DNA of 64,000 bases from Antarcticibacterium arcticum (GTDB taxonomy: Bacteria > Bacteroidota > Bacteroidia > Flavobacteriales > Flavobacteriaceae). The notes below the pieces were generated by a model. That model was not told where the DNA came from. It did not search any database and saw only the letters and a program-made list of their open reading frames with translations. The translations under genes and the position numbers were made by a program. The number at the start of each line of letters is the position of its first letter. Position 1 is the first letter of the stretch. The DNA lies in assembly GCF_007993795.1 (NCBI RefSeq), contig NZ_CP042476.1:1984001-2048000 (forward strand), written 5' to 3'. Below, one piece after another: positions 9,149 through 17,405 of the stretch.

Positions 9149-9859
9149 ATGAAAATATTAAAAGGAGTTTTAACCGGAATTGCATTAGTAGCATTCAGTC
9201 TTGGAAGCCCGGTATTGGCCCAACAAAATGCCGGGAATGCCCAAAATAAAGAACAAAAGAAAGCTGCGCTTGCAGAAGCAAAGGAGTACAGGGAAATGGC
9301 AAGAGCCGAAGCCCAATGGCACCGGGAACGTGAAAAAGAGGCTGCCGCCCGGGAGCGGGAATATTTGAAAGCCGCCAATGCCAGTGACAGGGATTTTGTA
9401 AAAGCTGAAAATAAGCTTTACAGAGAACGCGCTAAAGCTGAAGCCCAATGGCATAAAGAAAGAGCTAAAGAAGCGGCTGAACGGGAAAGGAAAATAAGAA
9501 AGGACGAGGGAAAATGGAGCAGGGAAAGATCTCTTGCCGAAAATGATTATTACCGCGAACGATCCAAAGCCGAAGCCGAATGGTACCGGACAAAGAATAA
9601 AGAAATTGCACGATATGAGCGTGACCTTTTGAAAAGGAATAGGAAAATGACCAAAGCTGAGGAAAAACTTTATAAAGAAAGAGCCAAAGCCGAATCTGTA
9701 TGGTATTCACAAAGGGAACGCGACCTCAATAAGCGTCCAGGAAGATCATACAACAATGCCAAAGGCATGCAGATGAAAAGAATGAACGCAAATGAAAATG
9801 CCTTTAAAAATAACCCGGGAAGAGCAAAAAACAATAAAGGAAAATCCGGCAGAAACTAG
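9149..9859 (+). CDS. Secreted charged-repeat protein
   Basis: A 236-residue protein with a Sec signal peptide (MKILKGVLTGIALVAFSLGS, cleavage likely after PVLA). The body is tandem repeats of about 44 residues beginning YRERAKAEAQWHKER: copies at 47-90, 91-134, a 40-residue copy at 135-174 and a partial one from 175. It is very rich in Ala, Glu, Lys and Arg with regularly spaced Trp/Tyr, so a long helical or coiled-coil structure in the periplasm is likely. The basic tail (NNPGRAKNNKGKSGRN) is Gly/Asn-rich. I do not recognise a named family. A terminator follows at once. Confidence 0.85.
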   Translation: MKILKGVLTGIALVAFSLGSPVLAQQNAGNAQNKEQKKAALAEAKEYREMARAEAQWHREREKEAAAREREYLKAANASDRDFVKAENKLYRERAKAEAQWHKERAKEAAERERKIRKDEGKWSRERSLAENDYYRERSKAEAEWYRTKNKEIARYERDLLKRNRKMTKAEEKLYKERAKAESVWYSQRERDLNKRPGRSYNNAKGMQMKRMNANENAFKNNPGRAKNNKGKSGRN

Positions 9860-9883
9860 AAGTATTTTTTAAAACAGAAGGAG

Positions 9884-9925
9884 CAGGGATTTGCTAATAA
9901 TTTGCAGATCCCTTTTCTTTTTCTC
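9884..9925 (+). terminator. Intrinsic terminator of the charged-repeat protein gene
   Basis: Imperfect stem with GGGAT (9886-9890) and ATCCC (9908-9912), plus an inner GC/GC pair, followed by a T-rich tract. Confidence 0.65.
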
Positions 9926-9965
9926 CCTATTTTTAAATTTGACACCCTAAGGGCCTTTTTACCCA

Positions 9966-10466
9966 TTAATAATCCAATCCTGCATTATTTAAAAATGAAC
10001 TCACCTCCTCTTCTAACACATCCAGTGGGATATTATGGGTAAGACCACGACGAAGATGTATTTGGAATTCTGTGAACTCATTGAAGGTTTTGGAAATAAA
10101 AGCAAGGGTGTCTCCGGGATTCACTACATCATCCAGATTACCCAGAACGAATTGTTTGAAACAGGGAGCACTTATGGGAACAGAAGGAATTATTTGTTCA
10201 ACCGACCTGTTTTTAAGGGCGGGATTGAATAAAAGTGCCGGTTTTTGCAAAGCTGTAGAAATATAATACGCGGCAAAACCTCCCATACTACTGCCAATGA
10301 TTACCTGTACTTCCTCATTTTTCAACTTCTCGATAAGACTCTCAATTGCATTGGCATTGGAATAATAATCTACCTCCGGGGCAATTACATTCCCGAATTT
10401 TTGAAGGATTTCCTTTTTATCATTGCTTAGTTTACTATCTAAGCCGTGTATGTATACTATATTCAT
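9966..10466 (-). CDS. YqiA/UPF0227-like alpha/beta hydrolase
   Basis: A 166-residue small esterase-type alpha/beta hydrolase. It opens with MNIVYIHGLDSK (oxyanion-hole HG) and has the nucleophile elbow GSSMGGFAA near residue 58-66. Asp in LGNLDDVVNP and His in GLTHNIP complete a likely Ser-Asp-His triad. Size and layout match YqiA-type esterases acting on short acyl esters. It is monocistronic and the physiological substrate is unknown. Confidence 0.85.
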   Translation of the reverse strand: MNIVYIHGLDSKLSNDKKEILQKFGNVIAPEVDYYSNANAIESLIEKLKNEEVQVIIGSSMGGFAAYYISTALQKPALLFNPALKNRSVEQIIPSVPISAPCFKQFVLGNLDDVVNPGDTLAFISKTFNEFTEFQIHLRRGLTHNIPLDVLEEEVSSFLNNAGLDY

Positions 10467-10736
10467 GGATCTGATTTTTAAAATTCACTGTCCCATCCAG
10501 GGGCTCAGGTAAAAAACGTAATGTATGAGGACTTGTTATCATTAACCCTCAGAATTACCGGGAAAATGCAGTTATAAATTTACATCACGCAGGTCCAAAT
10601 TTATTGGAAACCACCCTGATATTAATCCGACAAGTCATTTTAACGTGTTTTTTAACCTTTTGTCGATAAAATTAAAATCACATTAACGTATTATTTCCTA
10701 CAAATCAGGTACTTTTCTCCTTTAAAACTTTTTTAA

Positions 10737-11093
10737 ATGGAAACTGAGAGTTATCATATACAAACTCCGGGGGTGAAAGAAATAGACCTTGCCTTGAAAT
10801 ATATGAAAGATGGCAGGGAAAATCTAATACCACAGGATTCTTTTAGGGAGGCAACCTTAATGGAACTGGAGGAATTTGGCCTTGTGGAAAAGCTTCCCAA
10901 TGGAAATTATCTAATTACAGATAAGGGATTATATGCGAAAAGAATTGGTGCATTTGAATATATCAAGATGAAACGCACTGAGGATTACTTCCTTAATTCA
11001 CCAAAAATTGGGTTTAATACAAAGAACAAATTCATAGAAACAGCATTTGTGCTCTTTTTGTTGCTTATTCTAGTTATTCTGGTGACCTTTTAG
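10737..11093 (+). CDS. Hypothetical protein with C-terminal membrane anchor
   Basis: A 118-residue protein of unknown function. The N-terminal 75 residues are soluble with a possible winged-helix flavour (DLALKYMKDGRENLIP, then LMELEEFGLVEKLPNGNYLI resembling a beta-wing). The last 22 residues form a hydrophobic helix (AFVLFLLLILVILVTF) that would anchor the tail in the inner membrane. The ATG at 10737 follows an AT-rich 270-bp region in which I see no clear motif. The DNA-binding reading is speculative. Confidence 0.65.
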   Translation: METESYHIQTPGVKEIDLALKYMKDGRENLIPQDSFREATLMELEEFGLVEKLPNGNYLITDKGLYAKRIGAFEYIKMKRTEDYFLNSPKIGFNTKNKFIETAFVLFLLLILVILVTF

Positions 11094-11120
11094 TCACACT
11101 TCACAATTTATATACCTTTT

Positions 11121-11510
11121 TAATTGAAAAAATCCCTTCAGGATTGACTCCGTCTTTCCTGAGAAAGCTCCGTGGTGAGAATCAAAAGTCACAGGAACCT
11201 GCGGTTCCTGCCTTTTTTAATTGAAAAAATCCCTTCAGGATTGACTCCGTCTTTCCTGAGAAAGCTCCGTGTTGAGAATCAAAAGTCACAGGACCCTGCG
11301 GTTCCTGCCTTTTTTAATTGAAAAAATCTCTTCAGGATTGACTCCGTCTTTCCTGAGAAAGCTCCGTGGTGAGAATCAAAAGTCACAGGAACCTGCGGTT
11401 CCTGCCTTTTTTAATTGAAAAAATCCCTTTCAGGATTGACTCTGTCTTTGCTGAGAAAGCTCCGTGGTGAGAATCAAAAAGTCACAGCAACCTGCGGTTC
11501 CTGCCTTTTT
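11121..11510. repeat. Array of four 97-99 bp direct repeats with embedded hairpins
   Basis: Four near-identical head-to-tail units: 11121-11217, 11218-11314, 11315-11411 (97 bp each) and 11412-11510 (99 bp, two single-base insertions plus substitutions). Each begins TAATTGAAAAAATC and carries a weak inverted repeat TCAGGA...TCCTGA. Each ends in a stem CAGGAACC-TGC-GGTTCCTG (first copy 11192-11210) followed by CCTTTTTT, which has the form of a rho-independent terminator in the + direction. Copies 2 and 4 have one mismatch in that stem's left arm. A fifth partial start at 11511 becomes the hairpin at 11511-11559. No reading frame is conserved through the units. Confidence 0.95.
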
Positions 11511-11559
11511 TAATTGAAAAAATCCCTTTCAAGCTACGCTTGAGGGATTTTTTCAATTA
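11511..11559. terminator. Long hairpin closing the repeat array
   Basis: A 16-bp perfect outer stem, TAATTGAAAAAATCCC (11511-11526) with its complement at 11544-11559, plus an inner TCAAGC/GCTTGA stem. The left arm is identical to the start of each 97-bp repeat except copy 3, which has one change. Symmetric A/T arms make it usable as a terminator in both directions. Confidence 0.8.
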
Positions 11560-11584
11560 AAAAAGCCTGCAGCTTTCGCTGCAG
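11560..11584 (-). terminator. Terminator of tRNA-Arg
   Basis: Read on the minus strand, the stem CTGCAGC-GAAA-GCTGCAG (11567-11584) with a GNRA tetraloop is followed by GGCTTTTTTAA. It lies 16 bp after the tRNA 3' end. Confidence 0.85.
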
Positions 11585-11600
11585 ACTTTTCATTCATTCG

Positions 11601-11674
11601 TGACCTCGCCAGGATTCAAACCTGGAACCTCTTGAGCCGTAATCAAGTGCGCTATTCAGTTGCGCCACGAGGCC
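11601..11674 (-). tRNA. tRNA-Arg (anticodon ACG)
   Basis: The minus-strand sequence folds as a cloverleaf of 74 nt without an encoded CCA. Acceptor stem GGCCTCG pairs with CGAGGTC (one G-U), the anticodon stem is CTTGA/TCAAG with loop TTACGGC giving anticodon ACG, and the T arm is CCAGG-TTTGAAT-CCTGG. A34 would be deaminated to inosine by TadA to read CGU/CGC/CGA. Confidence 0.95.
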
Positions 11675-11768
11675 TTTTTGCGGGTGCAAATATAAGTTTT
11701 ATTTTAAAAGGAGGAAATTAATGAAACTGTTTTTTCGCAATAATTCAGTTTTTTCATCCCGGTAATTG

Positions 11769-12047
11769 TTAGCCAAGGATCTCGGCACTTAAACCGGCGT
11801 CCAGTAATTTTGAACAACGGGGTTTTAATTCGGTATAGGCTCCCGTTTTAACCGTACACTGCCCCTTGTAATGCACAAGAATAGCACATTGCTCTGCCTG
11901 CTCTGCCGTATGTTCACATGCGATAATAAGGGTCTCGATAACGTGATCAAATGTATTCACATCATCATTATATAACACTATTTCGTAGTTCTTTTGTTTT
12001 TTGGTTTGGGTTTTAACCTCTTCCAATACTTCTTCCTTCGTGCTCAT
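11769..12047 (-). CDS. clpS: ATP-dependent Clp protease adaptor ClpS
   Basis: A 92-residue ClpS. It binds N-degron substrates and delivers them to ClpAP or ClpCP. The hallmark YNDDVNTFDHVIETL lies at about residues 26-40, with HYKGQCTVKTG downstream. I chose the ATG at 12047; a TTG two codons upstream is possible but less likely. It lies downstream of prmA on the same strand with a gap of about 100 bp. Confidence 0.95.
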   Translation of the reverse strand: MSTKEEVLEEVKTQTKKQKNYEIVLYNDDVNTFDHVIETLIIACEHTAEQAEQCAILVHYKGQCTVKTGAYTELKPRCSKLLDAGLSAEILG

Positions 12048-12149
12048 CTTCAAGTTATTATTATATTGAAACTCAGTTACAAAGATATAAAATTTGATTT
12101 TTTATAGTAGCTTCCTTTGCAGCATTCGTGTTAAGGTTGACCCAAATAT

Positions 12150-12983
12150 CTATTTATTAAAAACCAGGGCTGCCCAATTTTCCCGTGCCAGTTGATCTTC
12201 CAGCCGCAAACCGTATTTATTACACTCCTCTTCTATGGCCTTAATATCTTCGGTATAAAAACCGCTTAAAAACAATTTCCCTCCCTTATTAAGACTTTCA
12301 GCATAAAAAACCATATCCTCTAACAGAATATTACGGTTTATATTGGCTATGATCCTGTCATAACTACGGCCCTTCAGCAAATCGGCGCCTCCTTCGAAGA
12401 CGGATATCCGGCTGCAATTATTCCTTTCCACATTTTCCAGCGTATTTAAATAACACCAGTTATCAATATCTATAGCATCCAATTTCCCCGCCCCTTTCAT
12501 TTCGGCCAAAATGGCCAGAACACCTGTTCCACATCCCATATCCAGTACGGTTTTGCCTTCCCAATCATTTTTCAAAATGAATTGCAGCATCATATGAGTG
12601 GTAGCGTGGTGACCTGTGCCAAAGGACATTTTAGGTTCTATTACAATATCATATTGGGTATCCGGTTTTTCATGAAATGGAGCCCTTACCGAGCATAATT
12701 CATCTACCACAATAGGATTGAAATTTTTCTCCCATTCAATATTCCAGTTAACCTTTTCAATTTCGGCGGAGGTATAACTAATCTTAAATTCATCTGACTG
12801 CAAGGCATGAATTCCCGCGAAGACCTCTTCATCAAATTCTTCTGTAGGAATATAAGCGGTTACCCCATCTTCATTTTCAATAAAACTATCAAATCCCGCA
12901 TACCCCAGTTCTGCAATAAGTATTTCTGAAGCCGGCTGTAGTGGCTCTATTGTAAATTTAAAAGCTAAATAATTTTTAGGCAT
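12150..12983 (-). CDS. prmA: Ribosomal protein L11 methyltransferase
   Basis: A 277-residue PrmA, which trimethylates ribosomal protein L11 using S-adenosylmethionine. The SAM motif I is VLDMGCGTGVLAILAEMKGA (about residues 145-164), preceded by the substrate-loop PKMSFGTGHHATTHMML. IIANINRNIL resembles the catalytic NPPF-type post-motif block. The start ATG overlaps the tpiA stop by one base, so the two are translationally coupled. Confidence 0.95.
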   Translation of the reverse strand: MPKNYLAFKFTIEPLQPASEILIAELGYAGFDSFIENEDGVTAYIPTEEFDEEVFAGIHALQSDEFKISYTSAEIEKVNWNIEWEKNFNPIVVDELCSVRAPFHEKPDTQYDIVIEPKMSFGTGHHATTHMMLQFILKNDWEGKTVLDMGCGTGVLAILAEMKGAGKLDAIDIDNWCYLNTLENVERNNCSRISVFEGGADLLKGRSYDRIIANINRNILLEDMVFYAESLNKGGKLFLSGFYTEDIKAIEEECNKYGLRLEDQLARENWAALVFNK

Positions 12984-13738
12984 TACTCAAAGGAATTTAC
13001 AATTGCGAGAAAATCTATGGCGTTAAGGCTGGCACCTCCTATGAGCCCTCCATCTACATCCTCTTTTCCAAAGATCTCCCTGGCATTATCTGCTTTTACA
13101 CTTCCGCCATACAGGATTGAAACCTCATTGGCGGTAGCTTCATCATACTTTCCTGCAATCGTTTCCCGCACAAATGCGTGAACTTCCTGTGCCTGGTCCG
13201 GCGAAGCTGTTTCTCCCGTACCTATCGCCCAAACCGGTTCATAAGCCAGGATCACTTTTTTCCAGCTTTCCTTTGAAAGGTGAAAAATACCCTCTTCCAA
13301 CTGCCGCTTTACCACATCAAAATGTTCCCCGGCCTTACGTTCCTTTAATTCTTCTCCAAAACAAAAAATAACCTCCATATCTGCCTCAATGGCTGCAGAC
13401 ACTTTCTTTGCCAGGATCTCATTGGTTTCATTAAACTGGGCCCTGCGTTCACTATGGCCCAGAATTACCGTTGATACCCCTACACTTTGAAGCATTTGTG
13501 CCGAAACCTCTCCCGTAAAAGCACCTTTTTTCTCAAAATGCATATTTTGGGCAGCTACCTTTATGGGCGTTTCTTTTAAGGTCTGGAAGGCATGTGATAA
13601 ACAGGTAAAAGCCGGGGCTATATACACCTCTGCTGTTGGTTCTTTTACCAATTGCATTTTTAAGTGGGTTAACAGCTCTGATGTTTCTGCAAGGTCATTG
13701 TTCATTTTCCAGTTTCCGGCGACTATATTTTTTCTCAT
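12983..13738 (-). CDS. tpiA: Triosephosphate isomerase
   Basis: A 251-residue TIM-barrel enzyme interconverting dihydroxyacetone phosphate and glyceraldehyde-3-phosphate in glycolysis. Asn and Lys of the NWKMN motif (residues 10-14), His in LGHSERR, and Glu in AYEPVWAIGTG are all present, together with the phosphate-binding LYGGSVKADN and GGLIGGASL loops. Length is standard. It leads the tpiA-prmA pair; the gene at 13933 on the same strand is about 194 bp upstream. Confidence 0.97.
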   Translation of the reverse strand: MRKNIVAGNWKMNNDLAETSELLTHLKMQLVKEPTAEVYIAPAFTCLSHAFQTLKETPIKVAAQNMHFEKKGAFTGEVSAQMLQSVGVSTVILGHSERRAQFNETNEILAKKVSAAIEADMEVIFCFGEELKERKAGEHFDVVKRQLEEGIFHLSKESWKKVILAYEPVWAIGTGETASPDQAQEVHAFVRETIAGKYDEATANEVSILYGGSVKADNAREIFGKEDVDGGLIGGASLNAIDFLAIVNSFE

Positions 13739-13932
13739 AACAGATGGTTTTTAGATCGAAAAATTTAATTTACCTTATTTCAGGTAAGTATTAAACTATT
13801 AAATATGGGTTTTATTTTGGGTGAACTTCTGCCGAAAAATTTTCAACAAAAATCCCGGTGGCAAATATAGGCATTAGGGCAAAATTAAACCTAAGGATTA
13901 ACAATCCCCGGCCTTAAAGCCAATAATTCCTT

Positions 13933-15027
13933 TTAAAGCTTTATATCTTGCGCATCAAACCAATGTACCTTTTGTGTTATGGTACCTCCTTCCAACGTAA
14001 GTATTCCGGGATTGGCACGCACAATGGTTTTAAGCAGGGTTTCATCTGCCCGGTAAAATTCAAAATTCAGGCTGTGTTTATTGATAAAATTTTGAGCAGC
14101 TTCATCTCCAGAAGAGGTAAGGGCTATTACCTTATATCCCTTTGCCACCGCTTCCTCACTCATTTTTTTGATTGCCTCAAAACCTTCTTCCTCTGTATTA
14201 CGAAGACTGTATGCTACAATAAGCAACAGCTTCTCCGCATTTAAAACTTCATCGGTCACATTTTCTCCCTGCTTCTCAATAAGAAAATCATAAATAGCCG
14301 GTTTATCTCCCTCTTGTACCAATTTGGTTTCAACCCCAATATATTTCCCCTCCACCTGCGGGAAGGCGCCATTGTTCTTAATGATCACTTCCTCTTCCCC
14401 GCTCTTGAATTTCCAGGTGTATTCATATTCGGCTTTTCGGGCATTTGCGGGAAGCTGCATTTTCTCCCGGATATTATTGCCAATCTTGTACGCCCTAAAA
14501 TCTATAACCGGCAAATGCATCAACACATGGTATGCAAAAAGGAAACAGAGCATAAAAGATAAAAAGATTATCCAGCGGTGCGAGGCCGGGGCCAGAATGG
14601 GATGCAACAGTTTCCGGTTAAAAAAGAGGAACAGTATTAAAACCAGCAACACCACATCTTTATAAAAGGACTGCCAGGGCGTTAAGGGAAGGGCATCGCC
14701 AAAACAGCCACAATCTGTTACCTTATTAAAATAGGCGGAGTAAAAAGTAAGAAATGTAAAGAACAGGATCATTACCAACAGGCTCCACATCGTGAATTTT
14801 GGAAGGTATCCAATAATGAGCATGATGCCCAGCACAAGTTCAAAAATCACCAGGATGATAGCTATTACAAGGGCAAATGGAATTAGAAATTCCATGTTAA
14901 GCACTTGTTCACTAAAATATTCCTGCAACTTGTATGAAAAACCAAGAGGATCGTTAAGTTTTATAAATCCCGAGATCATAAACAAAATTCCCACGAATAT
15001 CCTGGTAACCCCTACAAGTGTTTTCAT
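13933..15027 (-). CDS. DoxX/MauE-like membrane protein with thioredoxin-like tail (BT_3928 type)
   Basis: A 364-residue protein. The first half has four or more transmembrane helices of the DoxX/MauE fold (RIFVGILFMISGFIKL, then VIFELVLGIMLIIGY), with a conserved CGCFG motif near residue 111 that suggests redox chemistry. After a further membrane helix comes a roughly 170-residue domain resembling a thioredoxin-like fold but lacking a CxxC. This two-part protein is known from Bacteroidota, where it neighbours tpiA and the DUF1599 gene. A role in envelope thiol handling is inferred. It starts 13 bp after the DUF1599 stop, so they form an operon. Confidence 0.85.
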   Translation of the reverse strand: MKTLVGVTRIFVGILFMISGFIKLNDPLGFSYKLQEYFSEQVLNMEFLIPFALVIAIILVIFELVLGIMLIIGYLPKFTMWSLLVMILFFTFLTFYSAYFNKVTDCGCFGDALPLTPWQSFYKDVVLLVLILFLFFNRKLLHPILAPASHRWIIFLSFMLCFLFAYHVLMHLPVIDFRAYKIGNNIREKMQLPANARKAEYEYTWKFKSGEEEVIIKNNGAFPQVEGKYIGVETKLVQEGDKPAIYDFLIEKQGENVTDEVLNAEKLLLIVAYSLRNTEEEGFEAIKKMSEEAVAKGYKVIALTSSGDEAAQNFINKHSLNFEFYRADETLLKTIVRANPGILTLEGGTITQKVHWFDAQDIKL

Positions 15028-15040
15028 TTTTCGAGTTGTT

Positions 15041-15586
15041 TTAAATTTCCTTTTCCTCCATAAGGATCAAGGCGAAAACTGCATAATTTATCATGTCCTG
15101 GTAGTTGGCGTCAATGCCCTCACTCACCAAAGTTTTTCCTTTATTATCTTCAATTTGCTTAACGCGCAACAGTTTTTGAAGAATAAGATCTGTAAGGGAA
15201 CTCACACGCATATCTCTCCAGGCCTCTCCATAATCGTGGTTCTTATCCTGCATTAAGGCACGGGTTTCAGCAATTTTCCTGTCGTAATGCTCCAGGGCAC
15301 TCTCAGGATTGAGGTCGGGTTGGGCAGCAATACCAAGATCCAACTGGATCAAAGCCATAACCGAATAATTGATAATGCCTATAAATTCAGGTTTTTCATC
15401 CTCGGCTATTTTCTGCACCTCATTTTCCTGTAATCCGCGTATGCGTTGTGCTTTTATAAAGATCTGGTCTGTAAGTGATGGCAACCTTAAAATTCGCCAG
15501 GCACTGCCGTAATCCTTCATTTTATTTATAAACAGTTCCCGGCATACAGTGATAACCGCATCATATTGTTTAGACGTATCCTTCAT
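15041..15586 (-). CDS. DUF1599 protein with two tandem copies
   Basis: A 181-residue protein of unknown function. Two homologous halves are visible: INKMKDYGSAWRILRLPSLT (first) and MQDKNHDYGEAWRDMRVSSL (second), each followed by a block ending INYSVMALIQL or INYAVFALIL. The internal duplication indicates a symmetric all-helical fold. I chose the ATG at 15586; a TTG 11 codons upstream would add a weakly conserved extension. It is divergent from folP by about 100 bp. Confidence 0.9.
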   Translation of the reverse strand: MKDTSKQYDAVITVCRELFINKMKDYGSAWRILRLPSLTDQIFIKAQRIRGLQENEVQKIAEDEKPEFIGIINYSVMALIQLDLGIAAQPDLNPESALEHYDRKIAETRALMQDKNHDYGEAWRDMRVSSLTDLILQKLLRVKQIEDNKGKTLVSEGIDANYQDMINYAVFALILMEEKEI

Positions 15587-15683
15587 AAAAACAGTTGAAT
15601 TTGCGTAAATTTCGGGCAAATTATTAAGATAGTCAAAGTTAATTTTTTAGCTGAATTTCATACCACAAATCAGAAATCTTACC

Positions 15684-16508
15684 ATGACCATTAACTGTAA
15701 AGGAAATCTAATAGATCTCTCTACTCCCAAAGTAATGGGGATCCTGAATATTACACCCGATTCTTTTTTTGCTGAAAGCAGGAACACCACAAATAATCAC
15801 TTTCTTTCCAAAGCAGAAAATATGCTGAATGACGGGGCAACATTTCTGGACCTGGGAGGCTATAGCACCCGTCCCGGAGCCGCGGATATAAGTGTTGACG
15901 ACGAATTGGCAAGGGTGGTCCCCGCCGTAGAACTATTGCATAATAATTTTCCCGAAGCCCTTATCTCTGTCGATTCTTTCAGAAGCCGGGTAGCCGAAGA
16001 AAGCATTCTTGCAGGTGCGGCGATGGTAAATGATATTGCGGCAGGGAATCTGGATGAAAATATGATGAAAGTGGTGGCAAAATACCAGGTACCTTATATA
16101 ATGATGCATATGCGGGGAACCCCACAAACTATGAGCGGACTTAATAAGTATGAAAACATGCTGCAGGAAATCATGTTTTATTTTTCTGAAAAGATCAAAG
16201 CTGCCCGCTCGCTGGGAATCAACGATCTTATAATAGACCCAGGCTTTGGTTTTTCTAAGAATATAGCACAGAATTTTGAACAATTAGCAAAAATGGAATT
16301 TTTCAGGGAATTGGGACTTCCTGTATTGGCCGGGCTTTCAAGGAAATCTACCATTTATAAAACCTTAGGTTGCAGTCCTGAAGAAGCCCTGAACGGCACT
16401 ACTGTTCTAAATACCATTGCCCTAAGCAAAGGAGCCTCTATCCTGCGGGTACATGATGTAAAGGAGGCTATGGAAGCTGTCAAATTAACAGAAGCCCTTA
16501 AAAACTAA
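15684..16508 (+). CDS. folP: Dihydropteroate synthase
   Basis: A 274-residue TIM-barrel enzyme condensing hydroxymethyl-dihydropterin diphosphate with p-aminobenzoate in folate synthesis. Signatures: MGILNITPDSFF near the N-terminus, LDLGGYSTRPGA (loop 2), ISVDSFR, VNDIAAG, MHMRGTP, IDPGFGFSKN, GLSRKS and the terminal ILRVHDVKEA. All catalytic loops are intact. cdaA follows after 36 bp on the same strand, so they are probably co-transcribed. Confidence 0.97.
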   Translation: MTINCKGNLIDLSTPKVMGILNITPDSFFAESRNTTNNHFLSKAENMLNDGATFLDLGGYSTRPGAADISVDDELARVVPAVELLHNNFPEALISVDSFRSRVAEESILAGAAMVNDIAAGNLDENMMKVVAKYQVPYIMMHMRGTPQTMSGLNKYENMLQEIMFYFSEKIKAARSLGINDLIIDPGFGFSKNIAQNFEQLAKMEFFRELGLPVLAGLSRKSTIYKTLGCSPEEALNGTTVLNTIALSKGASILRVHDVKEAMEAVKLTEALKN

Positions 16509-16544
16509 CCTAATATTTTCTACATTTACACAAAGCCTTATAAT

Positions 16545-17318
16545 TTGGATTTTTTAAACCTTCGCATTCTTGATATTGTAGATATTGTATTTGTAGCAAT
16601 CCTGCTATTCTACATGTACAAACTTGTTAAAGGTACTGTTGCGGTAAACATTTTTGTAGGGATAGTAATAGTTTATTTAATAGGTAAACTTACACAATTG
16701 CTCCAAATGGAACTGCTTAGCAGCGTTTTGGGAGAATTCATTGGGGTGGGAATGTTTGCGCTAATTGTGGTTTTTCAGCAGGAAATAAGGAAGTTCCTGC
16801 TTATGATAGGTTCTACCAATTTTACGCAGCGGCAAAAATTTTTCAGGCAGCTTAAATTCGTCAAGGATGACACTCAAATAAGCACCAATTTAAATGCAAT
16901 TATTAAAGCCTGTGAATCTATGGGCCGTAACTTTACCGGGGCCCTGATCATAATTCAAAAAAGCACCAATTTGGATTTTGTTAAAAATACGGGCGATGTG
17001 ATGAATATCGAGATCAATCAACCAATTATAGAATCTATTTTTCATAAAAGCGGACCCCTTCATGATGGGGCAATGGTGGTGGAAGATAATAAGATAACCG
17101 CTACGCGCGTAATTTTACCGGTGAGCAATGACCGCTCAATACCTCTTAGGTTTGGACTTAGGCACCGGGCGGCGGTTGGAATAACCGAAAAAACCGATGC
17201 CCTTGCGCTCGTGGTAAGCGAGGAAACTGGGCAGATATCCTACCTTAAGGACGGAGAATTCATCATATTCGACGATCCCGAAGAACTGGTCTCCAGGCTT
17301 AAGGACGACCTTACCTGA
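16545..17318 (+). CDS. cdaA: Membrane diadenylate cyclase
   Basis: A 257-residue CdaA that makes cyclic di-AMP from two ATP. Three N-terminal transmembrane helices (about residues 5-80) precede a DAC domain with the diagnostic DGA motif in GPLHDGAMVV and RHR in LRFGLRHRAAVGI. The start is TTG at 16545, which gives the usual short N-terminus before the first helix. In Firmicutes cdaA travels with cdaR and glmM; here its partner is folP, as often seen in Bacteroidota. The role is osmotic and cell-wall signalling. Confidence 0.93.
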   Translation: MDFLNLRILDIVDIVFVAILLFYMYKLVKGTVAVNIFVGIVIVYLIGKLTQLLQMELLSSVLGEFIGVGMFALIVVFQQEIRKFLLMIGSTNFTQRQKFFRQLKFVKDDTQISTNLNAIIKACESMGRNFTGALIIIQKSTNLDFVKNTGDVMNIEINQPIIESIFHKSGPLHDGAMVVEDNKITATRVILPVSNDRSIPLRFGLRHRAAVGITEKTDALALVVSEETGQISYLKDGEFIIFDDPEELVSRLKDDLT

Positions 17319-17405
17319 TCTTTGAAAATCTTCCTCGGGCATTGAAATTCGTCACCAAAGGTTTAAATTGAGTTAGAGTGCAATAAAGAATGAAAGTAGC
17401 TATGT

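Noticed and set aside
11121..11510. CRISPR array
   Set aside because: Units are 97-99 bp and contiguous without unique spacers, and no cas genes are near.
11601..11674. Phage or island attachment site at tRNA-Arg
   Set aside because: No integrase gene and no repeated tRNA 3' end are found in the window; the nearby repeats do not match the tRNA.
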